Of a stretch of DNA of 64,000 nucleotides, positions 19,129-27,674 are shown one piece after another. The notes below the pieces were generated by a model. That model saw only the letters and a program-made list of their open reading frames with translations, was not told where the DNA came from and did no database searches. Position 1 is the stretch's first letter; the number at the start of each line of letters is the position of its first letter. Both the position numbers and the translations under genes were made by a program. The stretch is from Bradyrhizobium sp. CIAT3101 (GTDB lineage: Bacteria; Pseudomonadota; Alphaproteobacteria; Rhizobiales; Xanthobacteraceae), in contig NZ_CP121634.1 in the NCBI RefSeq assembly GCF_029714945.1, positions 2,377,001-2,441,000 on the forward strand. Direction: 5' to 3'.

Positions 19129-19194
19129 CATGATCCGGACCCAAAGGGCCGCGTTAGCGCAAAGTGCAGAGCGGTTTTCCGAAAAGATCATGCT
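19127..19194. repeat. Inverted-repeat element after the AraC-type regulator
   Basis: AGCATGATC (19127-19135) is matched by GATCATGCT (19186-19194). The segment includes GCGGTTTTCCGAAAAGATCA, a sequence I recognise as common between genes in Rhizobiales. It overlaps the end of the regulator gene and may act as terminator. Confidence 0.55.
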
Positions 19195-19371
19195 CAAACA
19201 ATAGCGCAAGGCGCGATGCCCTCATCGCGCTTCGCGGCTGCAACGCAGCATTGCGCCCGCTTGCTTGGCAAGGGGGACCTGGTTTGTCATAACCGCTGGC
19301 AAAACTTGCCAGCGGGGCCCGTGCCGGACATCCCGAGCAAGCCATAACAAGCAGCCGGGAGAGTCGCCCAA

Positions 19372-20310
19372 ATGTCCACTGCCACGCCCAATATCCGTGT
19401 TCTCGCCACCGACCTCGAATTTCCGGAAGGGCCGGTCGTGATGCCGGACGGCTCGGTGGTGCTGGTGGAAATCCGCGGACAGCGCCTGACCCGCGTTTAT
19501 CCCGATGGTCGCAAGGAGGTCGTCGCGAAAGTGCCGGGCGGCCCGAACGGCGCGGCGCTGGGCCCCGACGGCAAGATCTACATTTGCAACAATGGCGGCT
19601 TCTCCTGGATCCCGACCGGCAAAATGATCATGCCGGGCCCGCAGCCCGAGGATTATCTCGGCGGCTCGATCCAGCGCGTCGACCTGCAATCAGGCCAAAT
19701 CGAGACCGTCGTGACCAAATGCGGCGAGCACGATCTGCGCGGGCCGAACGATCTCGTGTTCGACAAGCATGGCGGCCTGTGGTTCTCCGATCTCGGCAAA
19801 CGCCGTCCCCGCGAGATGGATGTCGGCGGCATGTACTACCTCAAGCCCGGCATGAAGGAGATCGTCGAAATCGTGCACGGCGTGCTGCCGGCCAACGGCA
19901 TCGGCCTGTCGCCGGACGAGAACACCGTCTACATCGCGGAGACGCCGACGGCGCGGCTGTGGGCCTATGAACTCTCCGCGCCCGGCGTGCTCAAGCCGCG
20001 CGAGGTGATCTATCGCGGCGAGCGGGGAAAACCGATCTGCGGCCTCGGCGGCTACCAGATGTTCGACTCGCTCGCGGTGGAAGCGAACGGCAATGTCTGC
20101 GTCGCCACGCTGGTCTCGGGCTGCATCTCGGTGATCGCGCCCGACGGTACCCTGGTCGAGCAGGTCCCGACCGGCGACCGCGTCACCACCAACATCGCCT
20201 TTGGCGGCCCCGAGCTGAAGACGGCCTATATCACGCTGTCCGGCAAGGGCGAACTCGTCGCCATGGACTGGCCGCGCGGCGGTTTGCCGTTGAATTTTTT
20301 GAATAAGTGA
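19372..20310 (+). CDS. SMP-30/gluconolactonase family protein
   Basis: A 312-residue six-bladed beta-propeller hydrolase of the SMP-30/luciferin-regenerating family; relatives open sugar lactones using a bound divalent metal. Landmarks are LEFPEGPVVMPDG (metal-binding Glu), RGPNDLVFDKHGGLWFSD (metal-binding Asn) and GIGLSPDENTVYIAET (metal-binding Asp). No signal peptide is seen, so it is probably cytoplasmic. Substrate is unknown. Confidence 0.9.
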   Translation: MSTATPNIRVLATDLEFPEGPVVMPDGSVVLVEIRGQRLTRVYPDGRKEVVAKVPGGPNGAALGPDGKIYICNNGGFSWIPTGKMIMPGPQPEDYLGGSIQRVDLQSGQIETVVTKCGEHDLRGPNDLVFDKHGGLWFSDLGKRRPREMDVGGMYYLKPGMKEIVEIVHGVLPANGIGLSPDENTVYIAETPTARLWAYELSAPGVLKPREVIYRGERGKPICGLGGYQMFDSLAVEANGNVCVATLVSGCISVIAPDGTLVEQVPTGDRVTTNIAFGGPELKTAYITLSGKGELVAMDWPRGGLPLNFLNK

Positions 20311-20346
20311 GCCAAGCCGTCATCGTACGGCGAGGCAAATCCCAGA

Positions 20347-20453
20347 CCCTCACCCTGAGGAGCGCGCTTCCAGCGCGCGTCTCGAAGGGCGAGGCCAACA
20401 GCGGGGCCTTCATCCTTCGAGACGCGCGTTCCGCGCTCCTCAGGATGAGGGGC
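20347..20453. repeat. Paired palindromic repeat (CCTGAGGAGCGC family)
   Basis: Two facing copies of one palindrome: the first, at 20348-20389, carries CCTGAGGAGCGCGC and the second, at 20407-20452, is its reverse complement with CGCTCCTCAGG. Each can fold alone, and the pair can fold together. A related copy is at 58131-58230. Confidence 0.75.
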
Positions 20454-20505
20454 TCGCAGTTTGGATTGCTTCGCTCACAATGACGACACGTAAGGAGAGA
20501 CTTCA

Positions 20506-21099
20506 ATGCCCTGGCCTGATCCCATCACCCTGCGTGGACAGCACGCCCGTCTCGAGCCGCTGTCGAAAGAGCACCGCGAGGGGCTGGTGGAGGCCGTGAA
20601 GGACGGCGAACTCTACACGATCTGGTATACCGCGATCCCGATGCCGGAGAACGTGGCCAAGGAGATCGACCGCCGTCTGGGCCTGCAGGCCGCGGGGTCG
20701 ATGCTGCCGTTCACCGTGTTCGACGCCGGCGGCAAGATCGTCGGCCAGACCACCTATATGAACATCGATGCCACCAACCGCCGCGTCGAGATCGGCTCGA
20801 CCTGGTATGGCAAGAGCGCGCAGCGCGGTCCGCTCAATACCCAGTGCAAGCTGCTGCTGCTCACCCACGCCTTTGAGACGCTGAACTGCATCGCGGTCGA
20901 ATTCCGCACGCATTTCTTCAACCACCAGAGCCGCCGCGCCATCGAGCGCCTGGGCGCCAAGCAGGACGGCATTTTGCGCAGCCACCAGGTCGCGCCGAAC
21001 GGCACGCTGCGCGACACCGTCGTGTACAGCATCACCGCCGCGGAATGGCCGACGGTGAAGGCGCATCTCAACTATCAACTCAACGACAAGCCGCGCTAG
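20506..21099 (+). CDS. GNAT family N-acetyltransferase
   Basis: A 197-residue acetyltransferase of the RimJ/RimL-like GNAT group, transferring acetyl from acetyl-CoA to an amine, possibly a protein N-terminus. It begins MPWPDPITLRGQHARLEPL. The acceptor-side strands contain GQTTYMNIDATNRRVEIGST and the C-terminal strand-helix HFFNHQSRRAIERLGAKQDG is the CoA-site fold. It starts a probable two-gene unit with the GMC oxidoreductase, 16 bases downstream. Confidence 0.88.
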   Translation: MPWPDPITLRGQHARLEPLSKEHREGLVEAVKDGELYTIWYTAIPMPENVAKEIDRRLGLQAAGSMLPFTVFDAGGKIVGQTTYMNIDATNRRVEIGSTWYGKSAQRGPLNTQCKLLLLTHAFETLNCIAVEFRTHFFNHQSRRAIERLGAKQDGILRSHQVAPNGTLRDTVVYSITAAEWPTVKAHLNYQLNDKPR

Positions 21100-21115
21100 G
21101 GGCGGCCGGGGCACC

Positions 21116-22762
21116 ATGGATAGATTTGACTATGTGATCATCGGCGCGGGCTCCGCCGGTTGCGTTCTCACCAGCCGGCTCAGCGAAGACCCGAACACCA
21201 GCGTCTGCGTGCTCGAAGCGGGCCCGAACGACTGGCATCCCTACATTCATCTGCCGGCGGGTTTCATCAAAACCTTCCACATGAAGAGCATCAACTGGGC
21301 CTACCAGCAGGAGGTCGGGCCCTACACCGGTGGGCGCAGCATCTACGCGCCGCGCGGCAAGACGCTCGGCGGCTCGTCCTCGATCAACGGCCACATCTAC
21401 AACCGCGGCCAGCGGATGGATTTCGACACCTGGGCGCAGATGGGCAATCGCGGCTGGGGCTTTGCCGACGTGCTGCCCTACTTCAAGCGGCTGGAGAAGC
21501 GGGTCGGCGAGGGCGACAACACCTTTCGCGGGCGTGACGGCAACCTCACCGTCACCACGATGGATTGGCGCGATCCGCTCTGCGAAGCCTTCATGGAGGG
21601 TGCGGTCTCGCTCGGCATCCCCCGCAATCCCGATTACAACGGCGCGAAGCAGGAAGGTGTCTCCTACTGCCAGCGCACCATCGACAAGGGCTTGCGCGTC
21701 TCCGGCTCGACCGCCTTCCTCAAGCCCGCGATGAAGCGGCCGAACGTGCATGTGCACACGCATGCGCATGCGACCGAGATCATCTTCGAGGGCAAGCGCG
21801 CCGTCGGCGTGCGTTACACCAGGGGCGGCCGTGGCGGCACGCCGGTGGAGGTGCGCGCCAACAAGGAAGTCATCCTCTCCGGCGGCACCTATAATTCGCC
21901 GCAGCTCTTGCAGCTCTCCGGCATCGGCTCGCCGGATTTGCTGAACGCCCACGGCATCCAGGTGCGTCACGCCCTGCCGGTCGGCGAGGGGCTTCAGGAC
22001 CATTACGCCCCGCGCACCGTGGCGCGGGTCAAGGACATCAAGACCATCAACGAGCTGCGTCGTGGCTTCTCGCTGTGGATCGAAGCGCTGAAATGGGCGA
22101 CCGCCCGCAAGGGCCTGCTCTCGCTGTCGCCGACCATGGTCTATTGCTTCTGGCACTCCGGCGAGAGCGCGGATTCGTCCGACCTGCAGCTCACCTTCAC
22201 GCCGGCGAGCTACAAGGAAGGCGTGCAGGGCCAGCTCGAGGACGAGCCCGGCATGACCGTGGCGTCCTGGCAGCAGCGCCCGGAGAGCCGCGGCTATGTC
22301 CGCATCCGCTCGAATGATCCCTTTGCGCCGCCGATCATCCAGACCAATTATCTCGACGCCGAGCTCGACCGCCGCGTCATCGTCGGCGGCATGAAGCTCG
22401 CGCGCAACCTGCTGAAGTCCGCGCCGCTCTCGCCTTACTATGCCTACGAGGATTTCCCCGGCCCCAACGTCAACACCGACGACGAATTCCTGCACGCCGC
22501 CACCGAACGCGGCACCACCACCTTCCATCCCGGCTGCACCTGCCGCATGGGCCCGGCGGATTCGTCGTGGGCGGTCGTCGACGACCAGCTCCGCGTCCAC
22601 GGCCTCGAAGGCTTGCGCGTCATCGACGCGTCGGTGATGCCGCGCATGATCTCGGCGAACCTCAACGCCTCCACGATGATGATCGCCGATCGTGCGTCGG
22701 ACCTGATTCGCGGCAAGGCCCCGATGGAAGCCGCCCGCATCCCGGATGCCGCGGTGGCGTGA
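21116..22762 (+). CDS. GMC family oxidoreductase (choline dehydrogenase-like)
   Basis: A 548-residue FAD-linked alcohol dehydrogenase/oxidase. Residues 4-40 form the FAD fold (YVIIGAGSAGCVLTSRL, then CVLEAGP). GMC signature 1 is at GKTLGGSSSINGHIYNRGQ and signature 2 at SGGTYNSPQLLQLSGIG. The C-terminal catalytic histidine is in TTFHPGCTCRMG and the second near ISANLNAST. No signal sequence is evident. It oxidises an unknown alcohol; choline dehydrogenase itself is possible, but no betaine genes are near. Confidence 0.93.
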   Translation: MDRFDYVIIGAGSAGCVLTSRLSEDPNTSVCVLEAGPNDWHPYIHLPAGFIKTFHMKSINWAYQQEVGPYTGGRSIYAPRGKTLGGSSSINGHIYNRGQRMDFDTWAQMGNRGWGFADVLPYFKRLEKRVGEGDNTFRGRDGNLTVTTMDWRDPLCEAFMEGAVSLGIPRNPDYNGAKQEGVSYCQRTIDKGLRVSGSTAFLKPAMKRPNVHVHTHAHATEIIFEGKRAVGVRYTRGGRGGTPVEVRANKEVILSGGTYNSPQLLQLSGIGSPDLLNAHGIQVRHALPVGEGLQDHYAPRTVARVKDIKTINELRRGFSLWIEALKWATARKGLLSLSPTMVYCFWHSGESADSSDLQLTFTPASYKEGVQGQLEDEPGMTVASWQQRPESRGYVRIRSNDPFAPPIIQTNYLDAELDRRVIVGGMKLARNLLKSAPLSPYYAYEDFPGPNVNTDDEFLHAATERGTTTFHPGCTCRMGPADSSWAVVDDQLRVHGLEGLRVIDASVMPRMISANLNASTMMIADRASDLIRGKAPMEAARIPDAAVA

Positions 22763-22771
22763 GGCCCTTCG

Positions 22772-22821
22772 CCTCTCCCCGCCTGCGGGGAGAGGCCGGA
22801 TCGCATCGCCAGATGCGATCC
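22772..22821. repeat. Double-hairpin intergenic repeat
   Basis: Two adjacent perfect stems: CCTCTCCCCGC pairs with GCGGGGAGAGG (22772-22795), then GGATCGCAT pairs with ATGCGATCC (22798-22821). This arrangement is a familiar dispersed repeat in Bradyrhizobium and lies ten bases after the GMC stop, so it may also end transcription. Confidence 0.65.
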
Positions 22822-22873
22822 GGGTGAGGGGGACCTCCGCGAGTCAGATTTCACTTGTCCACGGGACCAGCCA

Positions 22874-23179
22874 ATGACCATCGCCGCGATCATTGAACAG
22901 CTGGAAACCGAGTGGGACGAGAACGGCTTCTTCGATCGCGTCCGCAACGGCGATTACCATGCTGTTCGAGGACAGGCGGTCCTCACCGTCTTGCGCGCCA
23001 TCAAGATCGGTGACGAAGACGTGGTGCCAAAGCGTTTGGTATCCCTACCGTGGTATCTGCCATCGTTCCTGTCTTGGCAGTCCGAGCGGATCGCCGAGAA
23101 GGGCGGAGATCGTGCGGCGTACAAGCGTTTTGTGACCGAGGTCGAAATTACTCTGGAGAATGTCCTCGGCGTTCCCTGA
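22874..23179 (+). CDS. Small acidic hypothetical protein
   Basis: A 101-residue soluble protein with no signal peptide or membrane segment. It is rich in Trp, Glu and Asp (IEQLETEWDENGFFDRVRNG, LPWYLPSFLSWQSERI). Its size and acidity resemble immunity proteins, but I do not recognise a family. It opens a group of small unknown genes up to 24313. Confidence 0.55.
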   Translation: MTIAAIIEQLETEWDENGFFDRVRNGDYHAVRGQAVLTVLRAIKIGDEDVVPKRLVSLPWYLPSFLSWQSERIAEKGGDRAAYKRFVTEVEITLENVLGVP

Positions 23180-23204
23180 GGTGCTGCGTTGGCGCTACCC
23201 GCCC

Positions 23205-23498
23205 CTACGCTTCAGCAATCAACGAAGAAAGGCCGCCTGACTGAACGAGCGCCTTGGCGGCAGTTTCCATGTTTGCCCGCGTCACGGCAGCTACGACAAC
23301 GAGGTTCGGCTCGAAGAATATTCGGCCGAGCGCTAGCTCGTCTTGTATCTGCTGGCCGAGGCGCACCGGATCATAGAAGTTGATCGGATAGCGTGCTCCC
23401 GACGCGATGATCCGGGCGTCGGAAAACCATCCCTTTGCTTCCACTTCCCATCCGTGGTCCTCAAAGTTCGCCGGCAATTCAAGGCAAGAGCTTTCCAC
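23205..23498 (-). CDS. Small hypothetical protein with uncertain start
   Basis: A soluble reading frame whose sequence looks real (CLELPANFEDHGWEVEAKGW, then NFYDPVRLGQQIQDELALGR). No ATG lies where one is expected. The best start is GTG 23498 with AGGAAAG upstream, giving 97 residues; the coding character seems to reach back to about 23550 (IIIYEDDAEGKT). So the true start may have been lost, or a rare start is used, or the gene is decayed. Product unknown; it faces the plus-strand genes of the same patch. Confidence 0.5.
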   Translation of the reverse strand: MESSCLELPANFEDHGWEVEAKGWFSDARIIASGARYPINFYDPVRLGQQIQDELALGRIFFEPNLVVVAAVTRANMETAAKALVQSGGLSSLIAEA

Positions 23499-23589
23499 TA
23501 GGGTCTTTCCTTCCGCATCATCCTCGTAGATTATGATGCTGCACGCTAAACGTGCAATCTGGAAGATAATTGTCGGCGATGAGCGATGT

Positions 23590-23856
23590 ATGTCGGACTG
23601 TGAGGATTTGGGTGAGCCCACTCGCTCTGAGGTTCGCGAGAAGATGCTCGCGCTTCTCGGCGACGACACACAGCGCCAGAGAGTCGCCGATTGGGCCGCG
23701 CAGTGGGTACGGCGACTGGACCCGGGCATTGAAGATGCGAAGGTCTGGTCGGCCATCATCTCGCTGAGTGGCGCAGATCTGCGTACGTCTCCAGACGAAT
23801 ATCTGCACGGAGATGAGGATTTCGCTTCTTGGCTCAGGGACTTGGGTGACAGTTAA
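23590..23856 (+). CDS. Small acidic hypothetical protein, possible immunity protein
   Basis: An 88-residue protein if it starts at ATG 23590; the frame also contains an ATG at 23533. It contains PTRSEVREKMLALLGDDTQR, a Trp pair (ADWAAQWVRR) and an acidic end (EYLHGDEDFASWLRDLGDS). This pattern resembles short proteins found among bacterial toxin-immunity genes. That assignment is weak, based on general resemblance. It is followed 19 bases later by the next gene. Confidence 0.5.
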   Translation: MSDCEDLGEPTRSEVREKMLALLGDDTQRQRVADWAAQWVRRLDPGIEDAKVWSAIISLSGADLRTSPDEYLHGDEDFASWLRDLGDS

Positions 23857-23875
23857 CGTTGTCACAGGTGGTGTG

Positions 23876-24313
23876 ATGCTGAGTGTGGATGAAGCGATCC
23901 TGATCAATCAACTGGCGCAGGGCATCTTGGATGAGTCGCAGGGGCAAGCGTGGTTTGAGGAACGAGTTAGGGACGACAAGCTTAGGCTACTCACCGGCCT
24001 GAATGCTTTCATCCTGCAGGCGCGGCCAAAGCCTGAGGATGTGACGATCGCAATTTCCGAGTCACGCCTGAAGCCGACGCTTACGCCATGCGTCCTGATC
24101 GCAATGCCGAACCTCAAGGTTCAATTGGCGAAGCTCCTGACCTTGCCGGAGTTTGAGCTGGCCCGCGTGTTTCCGCTGCTCATCAAGTTGCTCGCTGCCG
24201 CGGACAACAGGCGGCGCAGGGAGCAACCGCTGGATCTCGAAAATCATTGGTGGCACCAAGACTTGAGTGACCCGAAAATCGTGAACGAGATCAAGCGGAC
24301 CAAGGGCGCGTAA
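23876..24313 (+). CDS. Hypothetical protein, DUF5958-like
   Basis: A 145-residue helical soluble protein starting MLSVDEAILINQLAQGILDE. The region INQLAQGILDESQGQAWFEE, then LNAFILQARPKPEDV, resembles the DUF5958 family as I remember it; this is a tentative match. The C-terminus has a Trp-rich end (LENHWWHQDLSDPKIV). With the preceding small gene it makes a likely two-gene unit. Function unknown. Confidence 0.5.
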   Translation: MLSVDEAILINQLAQGILDESQGQAWFEERVRDDKLRLLTGLNAFILQARPKPEDVTIAISESRLKPTLTPCVLIAMPNLKVQLAKLLTLPEFELARVFPLLIKLLAAADNRRRREQPLDLENHWWHQDLSDPKIVNEIKRTKGA

Positions 24314-25042
24314 CCTGGGCTCTCTCCCGTGCGGTGGATCGTGATTTGCTCGAGTTTGCTCGTCGAGCAAAGCACCCCGTCACACTTTGCCGAAATTCGG
24401 AATTGCGCGTAAATCGACAGGGCCTGGCCCATCGAAGAGGGGCGTCTCGTTTGTCGTTCGAAACGTGGGCCGGGTTGCGGTGGACGCGGCAGCGTCGGCA
24501 CGAGGGGGGCGGGCAGGACGGGTAGTCCCTGTGAGCCCGAGACCCGCGTGTGAACGAGCGGCGCTGTCAAGTTCGTCTCGCCAGCATTCTTTCGGCGCGT
24601 GTGCACACTGCCGGAGGACCCTGTGGCGTTGTTGAACGCGCGTACGGCAAAACCGTGTGGTCCCGGCCGTCGTCGCTACGGCAAAGCTTTCGTGGAGATG
24701 TCGGCGAGCCCAACCAGGCGGACGGCATCGATGAATCTGCGGGGCGAGGGAGGCCAGAAGGAATTCGGCTCCCGGGAGAGCGCGGCATAAGCCGTCAAGC
24801 CACTGCGCAGGGAAGGCCGTGTGTTCGGCTTCACCTGTATGCCGCTGTGCATTTCTCATTGCGCTACACGCGCACAGCGGACCGTGGGTGCGATGTCAGC
24901 ACCCGGCCTTCCCTGCGCCCTCTGTTTGAAGAGGGCGCGAGAGATGAAGCAAAATTCGGGCGGGATGCGCCGCGAGGATGCGAAGGCGTGTCTGTGCGCG
25001 CAATGACTGATGTGGAAGCAGCGTGCGAAACACTCAAGTATC
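24314..25042. repeat. Non-coding block holding a large dispersed repeat
   Basis: I see no credible gene here although several frames stay open. From about 24690 to 25010 the sequence matches a dispersed element I recall from Bradyrhizobium genomes. Its core is a long hairpin: GCGCAGGGAAGGCCG (24805-24819) pairs perfectly with CGGCCTTCCCTGCGC (24904-24918), and a smaller GCTGTGC/GCACAGC pair lies inside. Downstream is a stretch of GAGGGCGCGAGAGATGAAGC type. Confidence 0.55.
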
Positions 25043-25132
25043 GTAGGGTGGGCAAAGCGAAGCGTGCCCACGTTCTGAGTGCGATCAATACGAGATGGTG
25101 GGCACGGCGCTTTACGCCTTTGCCCACCCTAC
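25043..25132. repeat. Paired palindromic repeat (GTAGGGTGGGC family), copy 1
   Basis: GTAGGGTGGGCAAAG (25043-25057) is matched by its perfect reverse complement at 25118-25132. Other copies lie at 47705-47828 and 51961-52060, with looser relatives at 51083-51212 and 55037-55160. It ends just after the stop of the MoxR gene and may serve as its terminator. Confidence 0.75.
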
Positions 25133-25143
25133 GGCATTGTGCC

Positions 25144-25986
25144 CTAAACTTCCCGTCGGCTCAGGAACGCCAGCCGTTCGAACAGGTGCACGTCCTGCTC
25201 GTTCTTGAGCAGCGCCCCGTGCAGCGGTGGAATGAGCTTGCGCGGGTCGCGCTCGCGGAGTTGCTCGACGCTCATGTCTTCGTTGAGCAGCAGCTTGAGC
25301 CAGTCGAGCAATTCCGACGTCGACGGCTTCTTCTTCAGGCCGGGCACCTCGCGCACCTCGAAGAAGATGCGCAGCGCTTCCTCGACGAGACGCTTCTTGA
25401 TGCCGGGGAAGTGGACGTCGACGATGCGGCCCATCGTGTCGGCGTCGGGGAACTTGATGTAGTGGAAGAAGCAGCGGCGCAGGAAGGCGTCCGGCAGCTC
25501 CTTCTCGTTGTTGGAGGTGATCATCATGATCGGGCGCTGCTTGGCCTTGATGGTCTCGCCGGTCTCGTAGACATGGAATTCCATGCGGTCGAGCTCGAGC
25601 AGCAGGTCGTTCGGGAATTCGATGTCGGCCTTGTCGATCTCGTCGATCAGCAGCACCGGGCGCTGCTCGGCGGTGAAGGCCTCCCACAGCTTGCCGCGCT
25701 TGATGTAGTTCTTGATGTCGGAGACCCTGCTATCGCCGAGCTGGCTGTCGCGCAGGCGCGATACCGCATCGTATTCGTAGAGGCCCTGCTGCGCCTTGGT
25801 GGTGGACTTGATGTGCCAGGTCAGAAGCGGCGCGTTCAACGCCTTCGCCACTTCCTCCGCCAGCACCGTCTTGCCGGTGCCGGGCTCGCCCTTGATGAGC
25901 AGCGGGCGCTCCAGCACGATCGAGGCATTGACGGCGACCTTGAGATCGTCGGTCGCAACATAGTCCTTGGTGCCGGTAAATTTCAT
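25144..25986 (-). CDS. MoxR family AAA+ ATPase
   Basis: A 280-residue ATPase that in this family acts as a chaperone with a VWA partner to mature or load metal into other proteins. Walker A is GEPGTGKT (33-40), Walker B is PVLLIDEIDKAD, sensor 1 lies in IMMITSNNEKELPDAF and the arginine finger in LRRCFFHYIKFPD. The VWA partner at 26461-27636 is divergent rather than downstream. Relatives such as CoxD form a pair with CoxE; this pair may play a similar role for an unknown target. Confidence 0.92.
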   Translation of the reverse strand: MKFTGTKDYVATDDLKVAVNASIVLERPLLIKGEPGTGKTVLAEEVAKALNAPLLTWHIKSTTKAQQGLYEYDAVSRLRDSQLGDSRVSDIKNYIKRGKLWEAFTAEQRPVLLIDEIDKADIEFPNDLLLELDRMEFHVYETGETIKAKQRPIMMITSNNEKELPDAFLRRCFFHYIKFPDADTMGRIVDVHFPGIKKRLVEEALRIFFEVREVPGLKKKPSTSELLDWLKLLLNEDMSVEQLRERDPRKLIPPLHGALLKNEQDVHLFERLAFLSRREV

Positions 25987-26091
25987 TGCGCGTCCTTGTT
26001 GGTCGTCGTCCCAGGAATTGCCAATGGCATTGCCGTGGTCACGACATGGGAACGGCCGCTCATGGCGGCCGTTCCTGGTTCGGTCAGGCTT

Positions 26092-26337
26092 TCAGACCCG
26101 TTTTATCAGCGAAAGGATGACGAGCACAATCACTGCGCCGACCGTGGCGTCAATGATGGAGCCCAGCGTGCCCGTGGCGAGCGCGATACCGAGCTGCGGC
26201 AGCACCCAGCCCGCCACCAGCGCGCCGATGATGCCGACCACGATGTTGCCGATCAGCCCAAATCCCGCCCCGTGGACAATCTTGCCGGCCAGCCAGCCGG
26301 CGATCGCGCCAATGATGAGCGCTGCGAGAATACCCAT
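26092..26337 (-). CDS. GlsB/YeaQ/YmgE family membrane protein
   Basis: An 81-residue, very Gly- and Ile-rich protein with three membrane helices, beginning [20 protein letters not shown] and including the family's [18 protein letters not shown]. The ATG at 26337 has GGGGAC seven bases upstream; an in-frame TTG at 26352 overlaps that site and is unlikely. The family is named from stress-response transglycosylase-associated proteins, but its role is unclear. It sits between the divergent MoxR and VWA genes. Confidence 0.85.
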   Translation of the reverse strand: MGILAALIIGAIAGWLAGKIVHGAGFGLIGNIVVGIIGALVAGWVLPQLGIALATGTLGSIIDATVGAVIVLVILSLIKRV

Positions 26338-26460
26338 TGCAAACGTCCCCAAAAAGACCCCTTGAGGTCCCCAATTCTAGAGCAAAAAGCCTGCCGGTCC
26401 AGCGCGCAGCGAAGGCCTCCGCCCCTTGACGTTCGCCACCCGACGGGCAATCTGTCACCC

Positions 26461-27636
26461 ATGTTCCTGCAATTCTTTACGTCTCTGCGCGATGCGCAGG
26501 TCCCCGTGACGCTGCGCGAATACCTCACGCTGATGGAGGCGCTCGACGCTGATCTGTCGGACTATTCGGTCGAGAATTTCTACTACCTGTCGCGCACCTC
26601 GCTGGTGAAGGACGAGCGCAACCTCGACAAGTTCGACCGCGTCTTCGGCACCGTGTTCAAGGGGCTGGAAAGCCTGCTCGACGCCATGGAGAAGGCGGAG
26701 ATCCCCGAGGAGTGGCTGAAGAAGCTCGCCGAGAAATACCTGAGCGAGGAAGAGAAGAAGCAGATCGAGGCCATGGGCTGGGACAAGCTTATGGAGACCC
26801 TGAAGAAGCGCCTCGAGGAGCAGAAGGGCCGGCACCAGGGCGGCTCGAAATGGATCGGCACCGCCGGCACCTCGCCGTTCGGCGCGCATGGTTACAATCC
26901 CGAAGGCGTCCGCATCGGCCAGGAGAAGAACCGCAACAACCGCGCCGTGAAGGTGTGGGACAAACGCGAGTTCAAGGATCTCGACGGCAATGTCGAGCTC
27001 GGCATCCGCAACATCAAGGTGGCGCTGCGGCGCCTGCGCAAGTTCGCGCGCACCGGCGCACCGGACGAGCTCGATCTCGATACCACCATTCGCGAGACCG
27101 CCAATCATGGCTATCTCGACGTTCACATGCGCCCCGAGCGGCGCAATGCGGTGAAGCTCCTGGTGTTCTTCGACATCGGCGGCTCGATGGACTCGCATAT
27201 CGAGCAGGTCGAGGAGCTGTTCTCGGCGGCGAAAAGCGAGTTCAAGCACATGGAGTATTTCTACTTCCACAACTGCCTCTATGAAGGCGTGTGGAAGCAG
27301 AACAAGCGCCGCTTCACCGATCGCACGCCGACCTGGGACGTGCTGCACAAATACCCGCACGACTACAAGGTCGTGTTCGTCGGCGACGCTTCGATGTCGC
27401 CTTACGAGATCATGGTGCCCGGCGGCTCGGTCGAGCACGTCAATGAGGAGCCCGGCTCGGTCTGGCTCGATCGCATCATCCGGACCTATCCGCACACGGT
27501 GTGGCTGAACCCGGTTGCCCAGAAGCACTGGGACTATTCGGAATCGACCACCATCATCAAACGCATCTTTGCCAACCGCATGTACCCGATCACGATCGAA
27601 GGTCTGGAGAGTGCGATGAAGGAATTGACGCACTAG
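26461..27636 (+). CDS. VWA domain-containing protein (CoxE-like)
   Basis: A 391-residue protein of the MoxR-associated VWA group. The first 170 residues are helical and charged, beginning MFLQFFTSLRDAQVPVTLRE. The VWA domain starts near 230, and its metal site is FFDIGGSMDSHIEQ (Asp238), where the canonical DxSxS reads DIGGS. The C-terminus includes GDASMSPYEIMVPGG and VWLNPVAQKHWDYSEST. The frame is open for another 1900 bases upstream, but that contains repeat and antisense sequence, so ATG 26461 is taken as start. It should work with the MoxR ATPase. Confidence 0.92.
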   Translation: MFLQFFTSLRDAQVPVTLREYLTLMEALDADLSDYSVENFYYLSRTSLVKDERNLDKFDRVFGTVFKGLESLLDAMEKAEIPEEWLKKLAEKYLSEEEKKQIEAMGWDKLMETLKKRLEEQKGRHQGGSKWIGTAGTSPFGAHGYNPEGVRIGQEKNRNNRAVKVWDKREFKDLDGNVELGIRNIKVALRRLRKFARTGAPDELDLDTTIRETANHGYLDVHMRPERRNAVKLLVFFDIGGSMDSHIEQVEELFSAAKSEFKHMEYFYFHNCLYEGVWKQNKRRFTDRTPTWDVLHKYPHDYKVVFVGDASMSPYEIMVPGGSVEHVNEEPGSVWLDRIIRTYPHTVWLNPVAQKHWDYSESTTIIKRIFANRMYPITIEGLESAMKELTH

Positions 27637-27674
27637 CACGCGCGCCTGCGAACGACGACAAGAGGGAGAAGCAT

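Noticed and set aside
24550..26460. In-frame open extension upstream of the VWA gene
   Set aside because: It runs through dispersed repeats and antisense to the MoxR and GlsB genes; the VWA family sequence starts at ATG 26461.
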